Positions 10,134 through 18,131 of a DNA stretch of 21,940 bases are shown here, piece by piece. The stretch covers positions 1-21,940 of the forward strand of contig JAFAEC010000128.1 in the NCBI GenBank assembly GCA_023424215.1, written 5' to 3'. Origin of the DNA: Pseudomonadota bacterium. GTDB taxonomy: Bacteria > Pseudomonadota > Alphaproteobacteria > Caulobacterales > Caulobacteraceae. The notes under the pieces were generated by a model. The model made no database searches and was not told the origin of the DNA. It saw only the letters and a program-made list of their open reading frames with translations. Each line of letters starts with the position of its first letter. Within the stretch, counting starts at the first letter, position 1. The position numbers and the translations under genes are program-made.

Positions 10134-11306
10134 ATGGCGCGGGACTATTACGAGATTCTGGGAGTCGAGCGGACGGTCGACGCCGCCGGCCTCAAGTCGG
10201 CCTACCGCAAGCTGGCCATGCAGCACCACCCCGACCGCAACGGCGGTTGCGAGGAGGCGATGGCGCGCTTCAAGGAGATCTCCGAGGCCTATTCGGTGCT
10301 CTCGGACGAGCAGAAGCGCGCCGCCTATGACCGCTTCGGCCATGCCGGGGTGAACGGCGGCGGCGGCAACCCCTTCGGCGCCGGCGGCGCGGGCTTCGCC
10401 GACGTCAACGACATCTTCTCCCAGGTCTTCGGCGAAGCCTTCGGCGACGTGTTCGGCGGCCGGACCGGCCGGTCGCAGGCAGGGCCGCGCCGCGGCTCGG
10501 ACCTGCGCTACGACCTCGAGATCACCCTGGAGCAGGCCTACAAGGGCGCCGACGTCGAGATCGCGGTGCCCACCACCGCCGCCTGCGAGACCTGCGAGGG
10601 CTCGGGCGCCAAGCCGGGCACCAAGCCCGTCACCTGCACCACCTGCCAGGGCGCGGGCCGCGTCCGCACCGCCAACGGCTTCTTCCAGGTCGAGCGCACC
10701 TGCCCCCGCTGCGGCGGCCAGGGCCAGATGATCGCCGAGCCCTGCGGGACCTGCCACGGCCACGGCCAGGTGCGGAAGAACCGCAAACTGCAGCTCAAGG
10801 TCCCGGCCGGGGTCGACGACGGCTCGCGCATCCGCCTGTCGGGCGAGGGCGACGCCGGACAGCGCGGCGGCCCGCGCGGCGACCTCTACGTCTTCATCTC
10901 GGTGACCCCGCACGAGCTGTTCGAGCGCGACAACCTCGACCTGCTGGTCACCGTTCCCGTGCCGATGACGGTGGCGGCCCTGGGCGGCGAGATCGACGCT
11001 CCTTGCCTCGTCTCCGACGCCTGCGACGGCCGCTGCAAGCAGTCGGTCGCGGTCCCCGCCGGGGCGCAGACCGGCAAGACGGTGCGCATCAAGGGCAAGG
11101 GCATGCCCCACCTTAACGGCCGCCAGCGGGGCGACCTGGTGGTCGAGCTGTTCGTCGAGACGCCGACCGACCTGACCGCCCATCAGAAGGAACTGCTGCA
11201 GGAGCTGGCCGCCTCGCTGGGCGAGAGCCAGACGCCGCGCAACACCTCGTTCGCGGGCAAGGCCAAACGCTTCTGGGCCGACATCCTCGGGGAAACGGCC
11301 CAGTGA
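10134..11306 (+). CDS. dnaJ: Chaperone DnaJ (Hsp40)
   Basis: DnaJ delivers clients to DnaK and stimulates its ATPase. The 390-residue product has a J domain (1-70) with HPD at 32-34, a Gly/Phe-rich region (72-110), and four zinc motifs: CETCEGSG (151), CTTCQGAG (168), CPRCGGQG (190) and CGTCHGHG (204). C-terminal domains follow. Unlike the E. coli protein, the second C-terminal domain carries extra Cys residues in APCLVSDACDGRCKQ (C291, C297, C301). The start ATG 10134 follows a purine-rich AAGAGGACGA. dapB begins 19 bases downstream. Confidence 0.98.
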   Translation: MARDYYEILGVERTVDAAGLKSAYRKLAMQHHPDRNGGCEEAMARFKEISEAYSVLSDEQKRAAYDRFGHAGVNGGGGNPFGAGGAGFADVNDIFSQVFGEAFGDVFGGRTGRSQAGPRRGSDLRYDLEITLEQAYKGADVEIAVPTTAACETCEGSGAKPGTKPVTCTTCQGAGRVRTANGFFQVERTCPRCGGQGQMIAEPCGTCHGHGQVRKNRKLQLKVPAGVDDGSRIRLSGEGDAGQRGGPRGDLYVFISVTPHELFERDNLDLLVTVPVPMTVAALGGEIDAPCLVSDACDGRCKQSVAVPAGAQTGKTVRIKGKGMPHLNGRQRGDLVVELFVETPTDLTAHQKELLQELAASLGESQTPRNTSFAGKAKRFWADILGETAQ

Positions 11307-11325
11307 TCACGCCGGGGGGCATGTC

Positions 11326-12075
11326 TTGAGCGCCATTTTCCACGCCGGCATCTCCGGGGCCCGCGGCCGGATGGGTCGCGCCGTCTCGGCGGTTCTGGAT
11401 GCGCGCGAGGACGTGGTCGTCGCCGCCCGCTTCGACCGGGGCGAGACGCCGGACGTCTCGCTCTGCGACGTGATCATCGACTTCTCGACGGCGGAAGCCT
11501 CGGTGGAGCTGGCGCGGACCTGCGCCGCCCGCGGCGGCCCCGCCCTGGTGATCGGCTCCACCGGCCTGTCCCCCGAGCAGGAGGACGAGATCCTCAAGGC
11601 CTCGGAGAAGATCGCCATCGTGCGCAGCGGCAACTTCTCGCTGGGCGTCAACATCCTGATCGGTCTGGTCCAGCACGCCGCGCAGCGGCTCGACGCCGCC
11701 GAATGGGACATCGAGATCGCCGAGGCCCATCACCGCCGCAAGGTCGACGCGCCGTCGGGCACCGCCCTGATGCTGGGCGAGGCGGCGGCCGAGGGTCGCG
11801 GCGAGGACCTCCCGGACCTGCGCGCCGCGCCGTGGGACGGCATCACCGGGCCCCGGCCCGAGGGGAAGATCGGCTTCAGTTCGATCCGCGCCGGCGGCAT
11901 CGTCGGCGAGCATACGGTGATGTTCGCCTCCGAGGACGAGGTGCTGACCCTCAGCCACTCGGCCATCGACCGCTCCCTGTTCGCCAAGGGCGCGGTGGCC
12001 GCCGCCGCCTGGGTGCGCAGCCGCAAGCCGGGCCTCTACGACATGCAGGACGTGCTGGGCTTCCGGCAGGCCTGA
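11326..12075 (+). CDS. dapB: 4-hydroxy-tetrahydrodipicolinate reductase
   Basis: DapB makes tetrahydrodipicolinate with NAD(P)H in the lysine and diaminopimelate pathway, feeding peptidoglycan synthesis. The 249-residue product starts at a TTG (11326) six bases after a run of G; the nearby ATG at 11321 is out of frame and stops at once. Motifs are the dinucleotide-binding GISGARGRMGRAV (8-20), GSTGLS (77-82), GNFSLGVN (102-109) and the catalytic EAHHRRKVDAPSGTA (133-147). The gene follows dnaJ closely in the same direction and is probably read from the chaperone transcript. Its 3' end is only 8 bases from the convergent dut stop. Confidence 0.97.
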   Translation: MSAIFHAGISGARGRMGRAVSAVLDAREDVVVAARFDRGETPDVSLCDVIIDFSTAEASVELARTCAARGGPALVIGSTGLSPEQEDEILKASEKIAIVRSGNFSLGVNILIGLVQHAAQRLDAAEWDIEIAEAHHRRKVDAPSGTALMLGEAAAEGRGEDLPDLRAAPWDGITGPRPEGKIGFSSIRAGGIVGEHTVMFASEDEVLTLSHSAIDRSLFAKGAVAAAAWVRSRKPGLYDMQDVLGFRQA

Positions 12076-12083
12076 GCCGGGTT

Positions 12084-12533
12084 CTACCGTCCCGTCGAGC
12101 CGAAGCCGCCGGCGCCGCGGGCGGTCTCGTCGAGGTTCTCGACCTCGACCATGGCCGCCTGCTCGTGACGGGCGATGACCATCTGGGCGATGCGCTCGCC
12201 GCGACCGATGACGAACGGCTCCGCGCCGTGGTTGATCAGGATGACCCCGACCTCGCCCCGATAGTCGCTGTCGATGGTGCCGGGCGAGTTCAGGCAGGTG
12301 ATCCCGTGCTTCAGGGCGAGGCCCGAACGCGGCCGCACCTGGGCCTCGAAGCCCGGCTGCAGGGCGATCTTCAGCCCCGTGGGAACCAGCGCCCGCGCGC
12401 CCGGCTGCAGCGTCAGGGGAGCATCGTCGGGCACCGCCGCGCGCAGGTCCATTCCCGCCGAGCCGGACGTCTCGTAGGCCGGAAGCGGCAGGCCCGCCGA
12501 GTGCGGCAGGCGTTCGACGCGGACGGTGGTCAT
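12084..12533 (-). CDS. dut: Deoxyuridine 5'-triphosphate nucleotidohydrolase (dUTPase)
   Basis: Dut cleaves dUTP to dUMP and pyrophosphate, keeping uracil out of DNA and supplying the thymidylate precursor. The 149-residue trimeric-type enzyme shows all five motifs: AGMDLRA (26-32), RPRSGLA (67-73), GTIDSDYRGEVGV (85-97), RGERIAQMVI (111-120) and the P-loop-like RGAGGFGSTG (139-148). The ATG at 12533 gives the usual N-terminus; the frame extends 26 codons further without family similarity. It lies 123 bases after coaBC on the same strand. Confidence 0.97.
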   Translation of the reverse strand: MTTVRVERLPHSAGLPLPAYETSGSAGMDLRAAVPDDAPLTLQPGARALVPTGLKIALQPGFEAQVRPRSGLALKHGITCLNSPGTIDSDYRGEVGVILINHGAEPFVIGRGERIAQMVIARHEQAAMVEVENLDETARGAGGFGSTGR

Positions 12534-12656
12534 GGTCAGGGAGAATCCTGAAGGAGCCGATATCGCGCTTATCCTCTCCGGTCTCCCATTTCCACCCGCC
12601 ATGTCGCGCATATCCCCGTGGCCATGTCTCCTGTCCGCCAGCTCGCCGGAGGCGGG

Positions 12657-13880
12657 TCAGCGCAGCTGTTCGGCGATGCGCGCGGCCAGCTTGCGCGCCA
12701 CTTCCGCCTTCGACTGGCGCGGCCAGGTCTCGGCGCCGCCATCGCGGGTGAACAGGGACACGGCGTTGGCGTCGGCGCCGAACACCTCGCCCGAGACGTC
12801 GTTGCCGACGATCCAGTCGCAACCCTTTCTGGACAGCTTGGCGCGGGCGTTGGCTTCGAGATCGGCGGTCTCGGCGGCGAAGCCGATGACCAGACCCGGC
12901 CGCTTCGGACCCGGCGCCGAGACGGCGGCGAGGATGTCCGGATTCTCGATCAGCGCCAGCGAGGGCGGCCCGCCCGGGGCCTTCTTGATCTTGCCCGAGG
13001 CGACCCCGTCGATGCGCCAGTCGGCCACGGCGGCGCTCATCACCGCCACGTCGGCCGGGAGGGCGGCCTCGACGGCCGCCTGCATCTCGCGGGCCGTCTC
13101 GACCCACACCCGCTCCACCCCCGGCGGCGCGGCCAGGGCCACGGGCCCGGAGACCAGGGTGACCCTGGCGCCCAGCTTCTGCAGGGCCGCCGCCACGGCG
13201 TAGCCCTGTTTGCCGCTGGAGCGATTGGTCAGGCCGCGCACCGGATCGATCGGCTCGAAGGTGGGGCCCGCAGTCACCACCGCCGTCCGCCCCGCCAGCG
13301 GCCGACCGCCGGGCCCGGCGAGCAGGCCTTCGATGGCTGAGAAGATGGCGGACGGCTCGGCCATGCGACCGGGGCCGAACTCGCCGCAGGCCATCTCGCC
13401 CTCGTCGGGTCCGACCACAGCCGCGCCGTGGAAGCCGCCGAAGCCCTTGAGCCGCTCGACGTTGGCCTGCACCGCCGGATGCAGCCACATGCGGACATTC
13501 ATGGCCGGGGCCAGGAGCATGCGCTTGTCGGTGGCCAGCAGGGTGGTCGAGGCCAGGTCGTCGGCCAGGCCGTTGGCCGCCTTGGCGATCAGACCCGCCG
13601 TGGCCGGGGCCACGACCACCAGATCCGCCCAGCGGGACAGCTCGATGTGTCCCATCGCCGTCTCGTCCTCGGGCATGAACAGCGCCTGCCGGACCGGATG
13701 GCCGGTCAGGGCGGCCAGCGACATGGGCGTGACGAACTCCGCCCCGGCGGCCGTCAGCACGCTCATCACCTCCGCGCCCGCCTTGCGCAGCAGGCGGACC
13801 AGTTCCAGCGCCTTGTAGGCGGCGATGCCGCCCCCGACGATGAGCAGGATCTTGCGTCCGGACAGCGAGGCCGAGGTCAT
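12657..13880 (-). CDS. coaBC: Bifunctional phosphopantothenoylcysteine decarboxylase / phosphopantothenate-cysteine ligase
   Basis: CoaBC carries out two steps of coenzyme A synthesis: joining cysteine to 4'-phosphopantothenate, then decarboxylating the product with FMN. The 407-residue protein has the CoaC flavoprotein half first (1-190): GGGIAAYKALELVR (16-29), catalytic H78 in GHIELSRWAD, PAMNVRMW (125-132) and ACGEFGPGRM with C165 (164-173). The CoaB half follows (about 198-407), with TAGPTFEPIDPVR (203-215), NRSSGKQGYA (219-228) and the Lys-rich KIKK (297-300). The start ATG 13880 has no ribosome binding site, which may fit a leaderless transcript. It diverges from the lipoprotein gene across a 124-base region containing an SOS-box-like site. 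Confidence 0.97.
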   Translation of the reverse strand: MTSASLSGRKILLIVGGGIAAYKALELVRLLRKAGAEVMSVLTAAGAEFVTPMSLAALTGHPVRQALFMPEDETAMGHIELSRWADLVVVAPATAGLIAKAANGLADDLASTTLLATDKRMLLAPAMNVRMWLHPAVQANVERLKGFGGFHGAAVVGPDEGEMACGEFGPGRMAEPSAIFSAIEGLLAGPGGRPLAGRTAVVTAGPTFEPIDPVRGLTNRSSGKQGYAVAAALQKLGARVTLVSGPVALAAPPGVERVWVETAREMQAAVEAALPADVAVMSAAVADWRIDGVASGKIKKAPGGPPSLALIENPDILAAVSAPGPKRPGLVIGFAAETADLEANARAKLSRKGCDWIVGNDVSGEVFGADANAVSLFTRDGGAETWPRQSKAEVARKLAARIAEQLR

Positions 13881-13886
13881 GACGAA

Positions 13887-13915
13887 GGTCTAGCGGGGCG
13901 CCCGCCCGGCGTCGA
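13887..13915 (-). promoter_or_regulatory. Candidate housekeeping promoter of coaBC
   Basis: On the minus strand TCGACGC (13915-13909) and GCTAGACC (13894-13887) are 14 bases apart. This resembles the Caulobacter sigma-73 consensus TTGACGS-N10-14-GCTANAWC with one mismatch in each element. Transcription would begin at or one base before the coaBC ATG, giving a leaderless mRNA. Confidence 0.3.
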
Positions 13916-13934
13916 GGGACGAGGGCCGAAACAA

Positions 13935-13949
13935 GAACATTGCGGGAAC
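13935..13949. promoter_or_regulatory. LexA-binding SOS box, GAAC-N7-GAAC
   Basis: GAAC (13935-13938), seven bases, then GAAC (13946-13949) match exactly the direct-repeat LexA operator of alphaproteobacteria (GAAC-N7-GAAC, or GTTC-N7-GTTC on the other strand). The site is central in the divergent region: about 55 bases from both the coaBC ATG and the lipoprotein ATG. It overlaps the possible -35 of the lipoprotein gene. I saw no second copy in the window's other intergenic regions. Confidence 0.6.
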
Positions 13950-13968
13950 ATTCTTCCTGTGGTTAACC
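13940..13968 (+). promoter_or_regulatory. Possible promoter of the lipoprotein gene at 14005
   Basis: TTGCGGG (13940-13946) and GGTTAACC (13961-13968) are 14 bases apart, a loose match to the Caulobacter housekeeping pattern; the -10 fits poorly. If used, transcription starts near 13975 and the SOS box would cover the -35. Confidence 0.3.
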
Positions 13969-14004
13969 TTTGCCGGGGTCGTCCCACCGATGAGGGAGGG
14001 TGTG

Positions 14005-14499
14005 ATGTCGAATTTGCGTACCTTCGCCGCTGCATCAGTTGCGCTTCTGGCGCTCGCCGCCTGCGACGACGGGGCTTCGGCCGTCGAAACGCGGGAGCGC
14101 ACCGCTTCGGACGCGCCCGCGGCGGCGCTGGTCTCGACGGCCGCGCCGGCCGAGGTTGCGGAGCCGCCGCCGGCCATGACCGCCAATCGCCGGGAAACGG
14201 TCGACGAGAAGATCGTCCGCCTGTTCGAGCGCAACGGGGCTGATTTCGAGGCGCGTTCGGCCGCCGACTACCTGGACAAGGTGCGGGCCTTCACGAGCCG
14301 GCCGCCGGCCGGCACCGAGCGGGTGGAGCGCGCCAACGGCGATGTCCTGCTCTATCAGGCCTCGACCAACACCTTCGCGGTGGTGTCCCGCGACGGCGCG
14401 CCGAGGACCATGTTCAAGCCTGACGACGGCGCGGCTTACTGGGCCGAGCAGAAGGCCAGGGCGTCCGACTTCGGCCGGCGGCGGAACGCCCCGGACTGA
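14005..14499 (+). CDS. Lipoprotein with a C-terminal domain resembling BECR-fold toxin nucleases
   Basis: The 164-residue product starts at ATG 14005, four bases after GAGGGAGGG. A signal peptide ends in the lipobox L-A-A-C (C20), followed by Asp-Asp, which in enterobacteria retains lipoproteins in the inner membrane. An Ala/Pro/Thr-rich low-complexity linker covers about 24-60. The conserved-looking domain (65-150) reads LFERNGADFEARSAADYL, then ANGDVLLYQASTNTFAVVS and GAPRTMFKPDDGAAYW. This order and spacing resemble C-terminal domains of contact-dependent and polymorphic toxins with a barnase/EndoU/colicin/RelE-like RNase fold. The His usual in the first motif (HG) is Asn here (N77), so activity may be lost. 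The gene follows an SOS-box-like site and converges with the XRE gene (4-base gap). Family call is from memory of such toxins. Confidence 0.75.
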   Translation: MSNLRTFAAASVALLALAACDDGASAVETRERTASDAPAAALVSTAAPAEVAEPPPAMTANRRETVDEKIVRLFERNGADFEARSAADYLDKVRAFTSRPPAGTERVERANGDVLLYQASTNTFAVVSRDGAPRTMFKPDDGAAYWAEQKARASDFGRRRNAPD

Positions 14500-14503
14500 A
14501 GGC

Positions 14504-14920
14504 TCAGGCCGCGTCGTCCTCGCCGCGGTCGGCCATCTCGCGGATCAGCTCCAGCGCCAGCTTCTGCTGCCGGGTCGACAACTGCGGCGCCAGGCGGCCG
14601 ATCTCAATGGTGTAGCGGGTCGCCGGGAAGTCGTGCTCGTAGGCGCCGCCTCCCTCGGCCATCCCGGCGATCTGCGCCCCGGACAGTCCTTCGAAGAAAT
14701 AGCCGATGTCGACCTTGAAGAACCGGGCGATGTCCCAGAGCTTCGACGCCGAGATGCGGTTGGCGCCCTTCTCGTACTTCTGGATCTGCTGGAAGGTGAG
14801 CCCCAGCGCGCGACCGAGGTCGCTCTGGTTGTAGCCGAGCGCAAGGCGCTTCTCACAAACCCGACGGCCTACATGCTTGTCGACCGGGTGGGGGCCTTCG
14901 TCGCCCTTGCCTCTAGCCAT
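14504..14920 (-). CDS. XRE-family transcriptional regulator
   Basis: The 138-residue product has a Cro/CI-type helix-turn-helix at about 17-75, including NQSDLGRALGLTFQQIQKYE and the conserved NRISASKL (54-61). The rest (80-138) has no recognised ligand domain and is likely for dimerisation. I chose ATG 14920 (MARGKGDEG) over the GTG at 14926 because GAGGGCGAG sits at a better distance. Proteins with this FQQxQKYExGxNRISASxL signature are common in alphaproteobacteria. A paralogue lies at 21183-21566. It is 152 bases downstream of lnt and probably has its own promoter. Confidence 0.9.
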   Translation of the reverse strand: MARGKGDEGPHPVDKHVGRRVCEKRLALGYNQSDLGRALGLTFQQIQKYEKGANRISASKLWDIARFFKVDIGYFFEGLSGAQIAGMAEGGGAYEHDFPATRYTIEIGRLAPQLSTRQQKLALELIREMADRGEDDAA

Positions 14921-15028
14921 CGTCACTCGCCCTCTGCGTTTAAAGCCACGCCAGACCTGAAATGCGCTCCGGCGCCCCGCGTGTCACGAAAAAACGCAAA
15001 ATCAGCCAACGCGGTCCTCTTTACGGTT

Positions 15029-15044
15029 GCGTACACGGTTACGC
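15029..15044. repeat. Short inverted repeat in the lnt-XRE gap
   Basis: GCGTA and TACGC flank a 6-base spacer, and the neighbouring ACGGTT appears twice in direct order (15023-15028 and 15035-15040). It lies 109 bases before the XRE start. It could be an operator for the XRE protein, but the arms are short and chance is possible. Confidence 0.25.
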
Positions 15045-15072
15045 CTCTCACGCCGCACGTGAATGAGCCAGA

Positions 15073-16704
15073 TCAATTCCCCCGAACGACGTTCGACGCG
15101 CTTCGCGGTTCGCCCAGAAGGCGAGTGATTCGGTCCAGAGGGAGGGCCATGGCGAGCCCGGCCAGCACGGCCAGCCAGAACAGGAGGTCTCCCGTCCGCC
15201 CGTAGAAGGTGACCGACGTCGGAGCGGGAAGTCGGACGTCGATGACGCCGCTCTCGCCCGGATCGAGGCGGGCGTCGTCGACGATCCGTCCCCAGGGATC
15301 GATCATCGCCGACACGCCGGTCGGCGTCGAACGAACCACCGGAAGCCCTGTCTCGATCGCCCGGTAGCTGGCCAGATTGAGGTGCTGCAGCGGACCGGAC
15401 GTGCGCCCGAACCAGGCGTCGTTGGAGATGTTCACGATCCAGCCGGGCCGACCCCGGACTCCGGGCGTGAAGCCCGGATAGAGGCTCTCGTAGCAGATCA
15501 GCGGCTGCGCCATCGGAGCCCCGGGAATCTCGACCGGGGCCGGCGTCGGACCCGGGCTGAAGTCCAGCGGCATATGGGTCAGGCTTCGCACCCCCATGGC
15601 GCCCAGCAGGTCGCCGGCCGGCAGGTATTCGCCGAACGGCACCAGGCGATGCTTGTCGTAGATGGACGAGACCCGCAGGCCGGCCTCGCCGATGTCCGTG
15701 AGGACGAAGGCGCTGTTGAAGTACCGGGCGCCCTCGGCCGCCAAGGGATCGGCCTCGCCCCGGCCGAGACCCGCGATCAGGGTCTGGCCGGGCTGCACGG
15801 CCCCGGCGATGGCGGTGGCCTCCCAGGCGCCCGCGGCGAACACCTGGTTCGCCGAGGCCGGCAGCGCGCCCTCGGGCCAGACGACGATGTCGGGCGTCAC
15901 CGCGGCGGGGCGGGCCGTCAGGTTCACATAGCGCTCGACGATCCCGCGATACGCCTCGGGCGACCACTTGGACTCCTGCGGCACATCGGCCTGGACGATC
16001 CGCACCAGCGGTCCGTTCGCCTCGACCCGGGCCGAGGCGAGACGGATCTCCCCGCCGACCAGCAGGGCCACCAGCGCTGCGGCGCCGCCTGCCGCGGCGA
16101 ACAGGCGGGGGCGACGCGGACCGCGCCCCCACAGGACGCCGAAGGCGGCGACGGCGGCGACAGTGACGAAACCCAGGCCATAGACGCCGGCGACGGCGGC
16201 GAACTGCGAGGCCGCGGATCCGGCCTTCCAGCTCGCGCCGGCCGGATTCCAGGGGAAGCCGGTCAGCACATGGCCGCGCAGCCACTCGAGCAGGCAGAAC
16301 AGGGCCGCGAAGACCAGGGCCCTGCGGACGCCTTGCGGGCGGAGACGGCGGTAGAGGGCCGTCGCGGTCCCCCAGAAGAGGCCGAGGCCGATGGGGAGCA
16401 GCGAGGCGGCGAAGGGCGCCATCCAGGCCTGGGCGGGGTTGACGAGGAAGGCCTCCGCCACCCACCAGCAGCTGATGAAGAAGTAGGCGAAGCCGGCCAG
16501 CCAGCCCATCCAGAAGCCGCCGCGGACGGTCGTGGACCGCTCCGCCAGCAGCATCAGCAGCGGATAGCCGAGGAGGCCCGGCAGCACGCCGAAGGGCGGA
16601 TGCGCCAGCGCGGCCGCCGCTCCGGCCAGCAAGGCGAGGGCGATGCGGCCGAAGCGCAGCGCCAGGCGGCCGCGAGGGGTCTCCGGATCAGGCGTCAGCT
16701 GCAT
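15073..16704 (-). CDS. lnt: Apolipoprotein N-acyltransferase
   Basis: Lnt adds the third acyl chain to the N-terminal Cys of lipoproteins in the inner membrane, the step that allows sorting to the outer membrane. The 543-residue product has several membrane helices in its first 220 residues, a periplasmic nitrilase-like domain (about 233-490) and a last helix (about 506-522). The catalytic triad is visible: E278 in VVWPEGALP, K351 in YDKHRLVPFGEY and C404 in LICYESLYPGF. The start ATG 16704 follows CAGGACCG and overlaps the ybeY end by 17 bases; the longer frame to 16740 would overlap it further. It is the last gene of the tsaB-lnt string. Confidence 0.96.
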   Translation of the reverse strand: MQLTPDPETPRGRLALRFGRIALALLAGAAAALAHPPFGVLPGLLGYPLLMLLAERSTTVRGGFWMGWLAGFAYFFISCWWVAEAFLVNPAQAWMAPFAASLLPIGLGLFWGTATALYRRLRPQGVRRALVFAALFCLLEWLRGHVLTGFPWNPAGASWKAGSAASQFAAVAGVYGLGFVTVAAVAAFGVLWGRGPRRPRLFAAAGGAAALVALLVGGEIRLASARVEANGPLVRIVQADVPQESKWSPEAYRGIVERYVNLTARPAAVTPDIVVWPEGALPASANQVFAAGAWEATAIAGAVQPGQTLIAGLGRGEADPLAAEGARYFNSAFVLTDIGEAGLRVSSIYDKHRLVPFGEYLPAGDLLGAMGVRSLTHMPLDFSPGPTPAPVEIPGAPMAQPLICYESLYPGFTPGVRGRPGWIVNISNDAWFGRTSGPLQHLNLASYRAIETGLPVVRSTPTGVSAMIDPWGRIVDDARLDPGESGVIDVRLPAPTSVTFYGRTGDLLFWLAVLAGLAMALPLDRITRLLGEPRSASNVVRGN

Positions 16705-17140
16705 CGGTCCTGTATGGGTCGGCGACGCCGAGACTGGCAAGGATCGCCCGCTCCTCGGCCTCCATGGCCTCGGCCTCGGCCTCGATTTCGTGGTCCCGCC
16801 CGAGGAGGTGGAGCACGCCGTGCACCGTCAGATGCGACAGATGGTCGGCAAGGGTCTTGCCCTGGGCCACGGCCTCGGCGGCGCAGACGCCATGGGCGAG
16901 GACCAGGTCCCCGAGGTGCGGCGCGGCGGATTCCGCGGCGGGAAACGACAGCACGTTGGTCGCGCGGTCCCGGCTCCGGAACCGTGCGTTAAGCGCCTGC
17001 ACGGCCGCGTCGTCAGTCAGCAGGACGGCGATGTCGCCCTCAGTCGTGCCAAGCGCCGCCGCCGCCGCACGCTCGACCACGGCCGCCGCGGAAGGCAGGG
17101 CCGCGGTCCAGGCCTCGTCCTCGATCTCGACCTCGATCAC
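16688..17140 (-). CDS. ybeY: Endoribonuclease YbeY (rRNA maturation factor)
   Basis: YbeY is a metal-dependent RNase involved in 16S rRNA maturation and ribosome quality control. The 150-residue product carries the family signature HGVLHLLGRDH (107-117) with the three metal-binding His residues H107, H111 and H117. TNVLSFP (61-67) is also typical. Translation starts at GTG 17140, overlapping the phoH stop by four bases (GTGA), so the genes are coupled. In many proteobacteria a corC-like gene lies between ybeY and lnt; it is absent here. Confidence 0.96.
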   Translation of the reverse strand: MIEVEIEDEAWTAALPSAAAVVERAAAAALGTTEGDIAVLLTDDAAVQALNARFRSRDRATNVLSFPAAESAAPHLGDLVLAHGVCAAEAVAQGKTLADHLSHLTVHGVLHLLGRDHEIEAEAEAMEAEERAILASLGVADPYRTDAADA

Positions 17141-18131
17141 CGGTCGGGATCTTCCAGATCCGCCCGCGGACGCTGGTTCGTGGCGTCGGCGTCGTAGGCC
17201 CTCACGATCCGCTCGACCATGGCGTGACGGACCACGTCCGAGGCCTCGAACTTCAGCATGCCCACCCCCTCGACGCCGTCGAGGATGCGCAGCGCGTGAC
17301 CGAGGCCGGAATCCCGGGGATTGAGCAGGTCGATCTGCGAGGGGTCGCCGGTGACCACCATGCGCGCGCCCTCCCCGAGACGGGTGAGGACCATCTTCAT
17401 CTGCAGGCGGGAGGTGTTCTGGGCCTCGTCCACGATGATGAAAGCATGGCTCAGGGTCCGGCCGCGCATGAAGGCGATCGGAGCGGCCTCGATCTCCCCC
17501 TTGTCGCGGCGCCGCCGCACGTCGTCCGCCCCGAGGATGTCGTTCAGGGCCTCCCAGATGGGCGCCAGGTAGGGGTCGACCTTCTCGTTCAGATCGCCGG
17601 GCAGGAAGCCGAGCTTCTCGCCGGCCTCGACCGCCGGGCGGGTGATGACCAGCCGGTCGACCTGGCCGCGGCGCAGCAGGGAGGCCCCGTAGGCGGCGGC
17701 GAGGAAGGTCTTGCCGGTGCCGGCCGGACCGACGCCGAAGCTCAGCTCGCAGCGCGACAGCATCTCGAGGTAGCGGGCCTGCGCGGCCGTCTTCGGGGCG
17801 ATGGCGCCGCGGCGGCCGACCGGCAGGGCCGCCGCGTCGGGCACGGTGCGCCCCTGCCCCGGGCGAGGCGTGCTCACCGCAGCGCCCAGCGCCGTGCGCA
17901 CGTCGGCCTCGGTGATCTCGGCCCCGGTGTCGGCGCGGTCCGCCAGCGTCTGGACCACCCGCTTGGCCTGCGCCCGGTCCTTCGGCGACCCGTTGATGGT
18001 CACCCCCCCGCCGGGCGCCTCAATCAGCACCTTGAAGGCGTCTTCAATGAGAGCCACGTGGCGGCTGTTCGGTCCGATGACGGCGCGCAGGGCCGCGTCG
18101 TCCAGAGCCAGAAACTCAGTCTCGCGCGCCA

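Noticed and set aside
11321..11329. ATG at 11321 as the dapB start
   Set aside because: It is out of frame and reads ATG TCT TGA; the TTG at 11326 is in frame and suitably spaced from the G-rich ribosome binding site.
11113..13488. Very long minus-strand frame (791 codons) over dnaJ end, dapB, dut and coaBC
   Set aside because: It overlaps dapB in antisense and dut/coaBC in another frame; the true frames carry all catalytic motifs.
14005..14920. Toxin-antitoxin pair made of the lipoprotein and the XRE gene
   Set aside because: The genes converge rather than form an operon, the lipoprotein is exported, and the XRE protein has its own paralogue elsewhere; nothing supports a direct antitoxin role.
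15382..16992. Plus-strand frame of 536 codons opposite lnt and ybeY
   Set aside because: Shadow of lnt and ybeY; Arg/Gly/Glu/Gln-rich with no signature.
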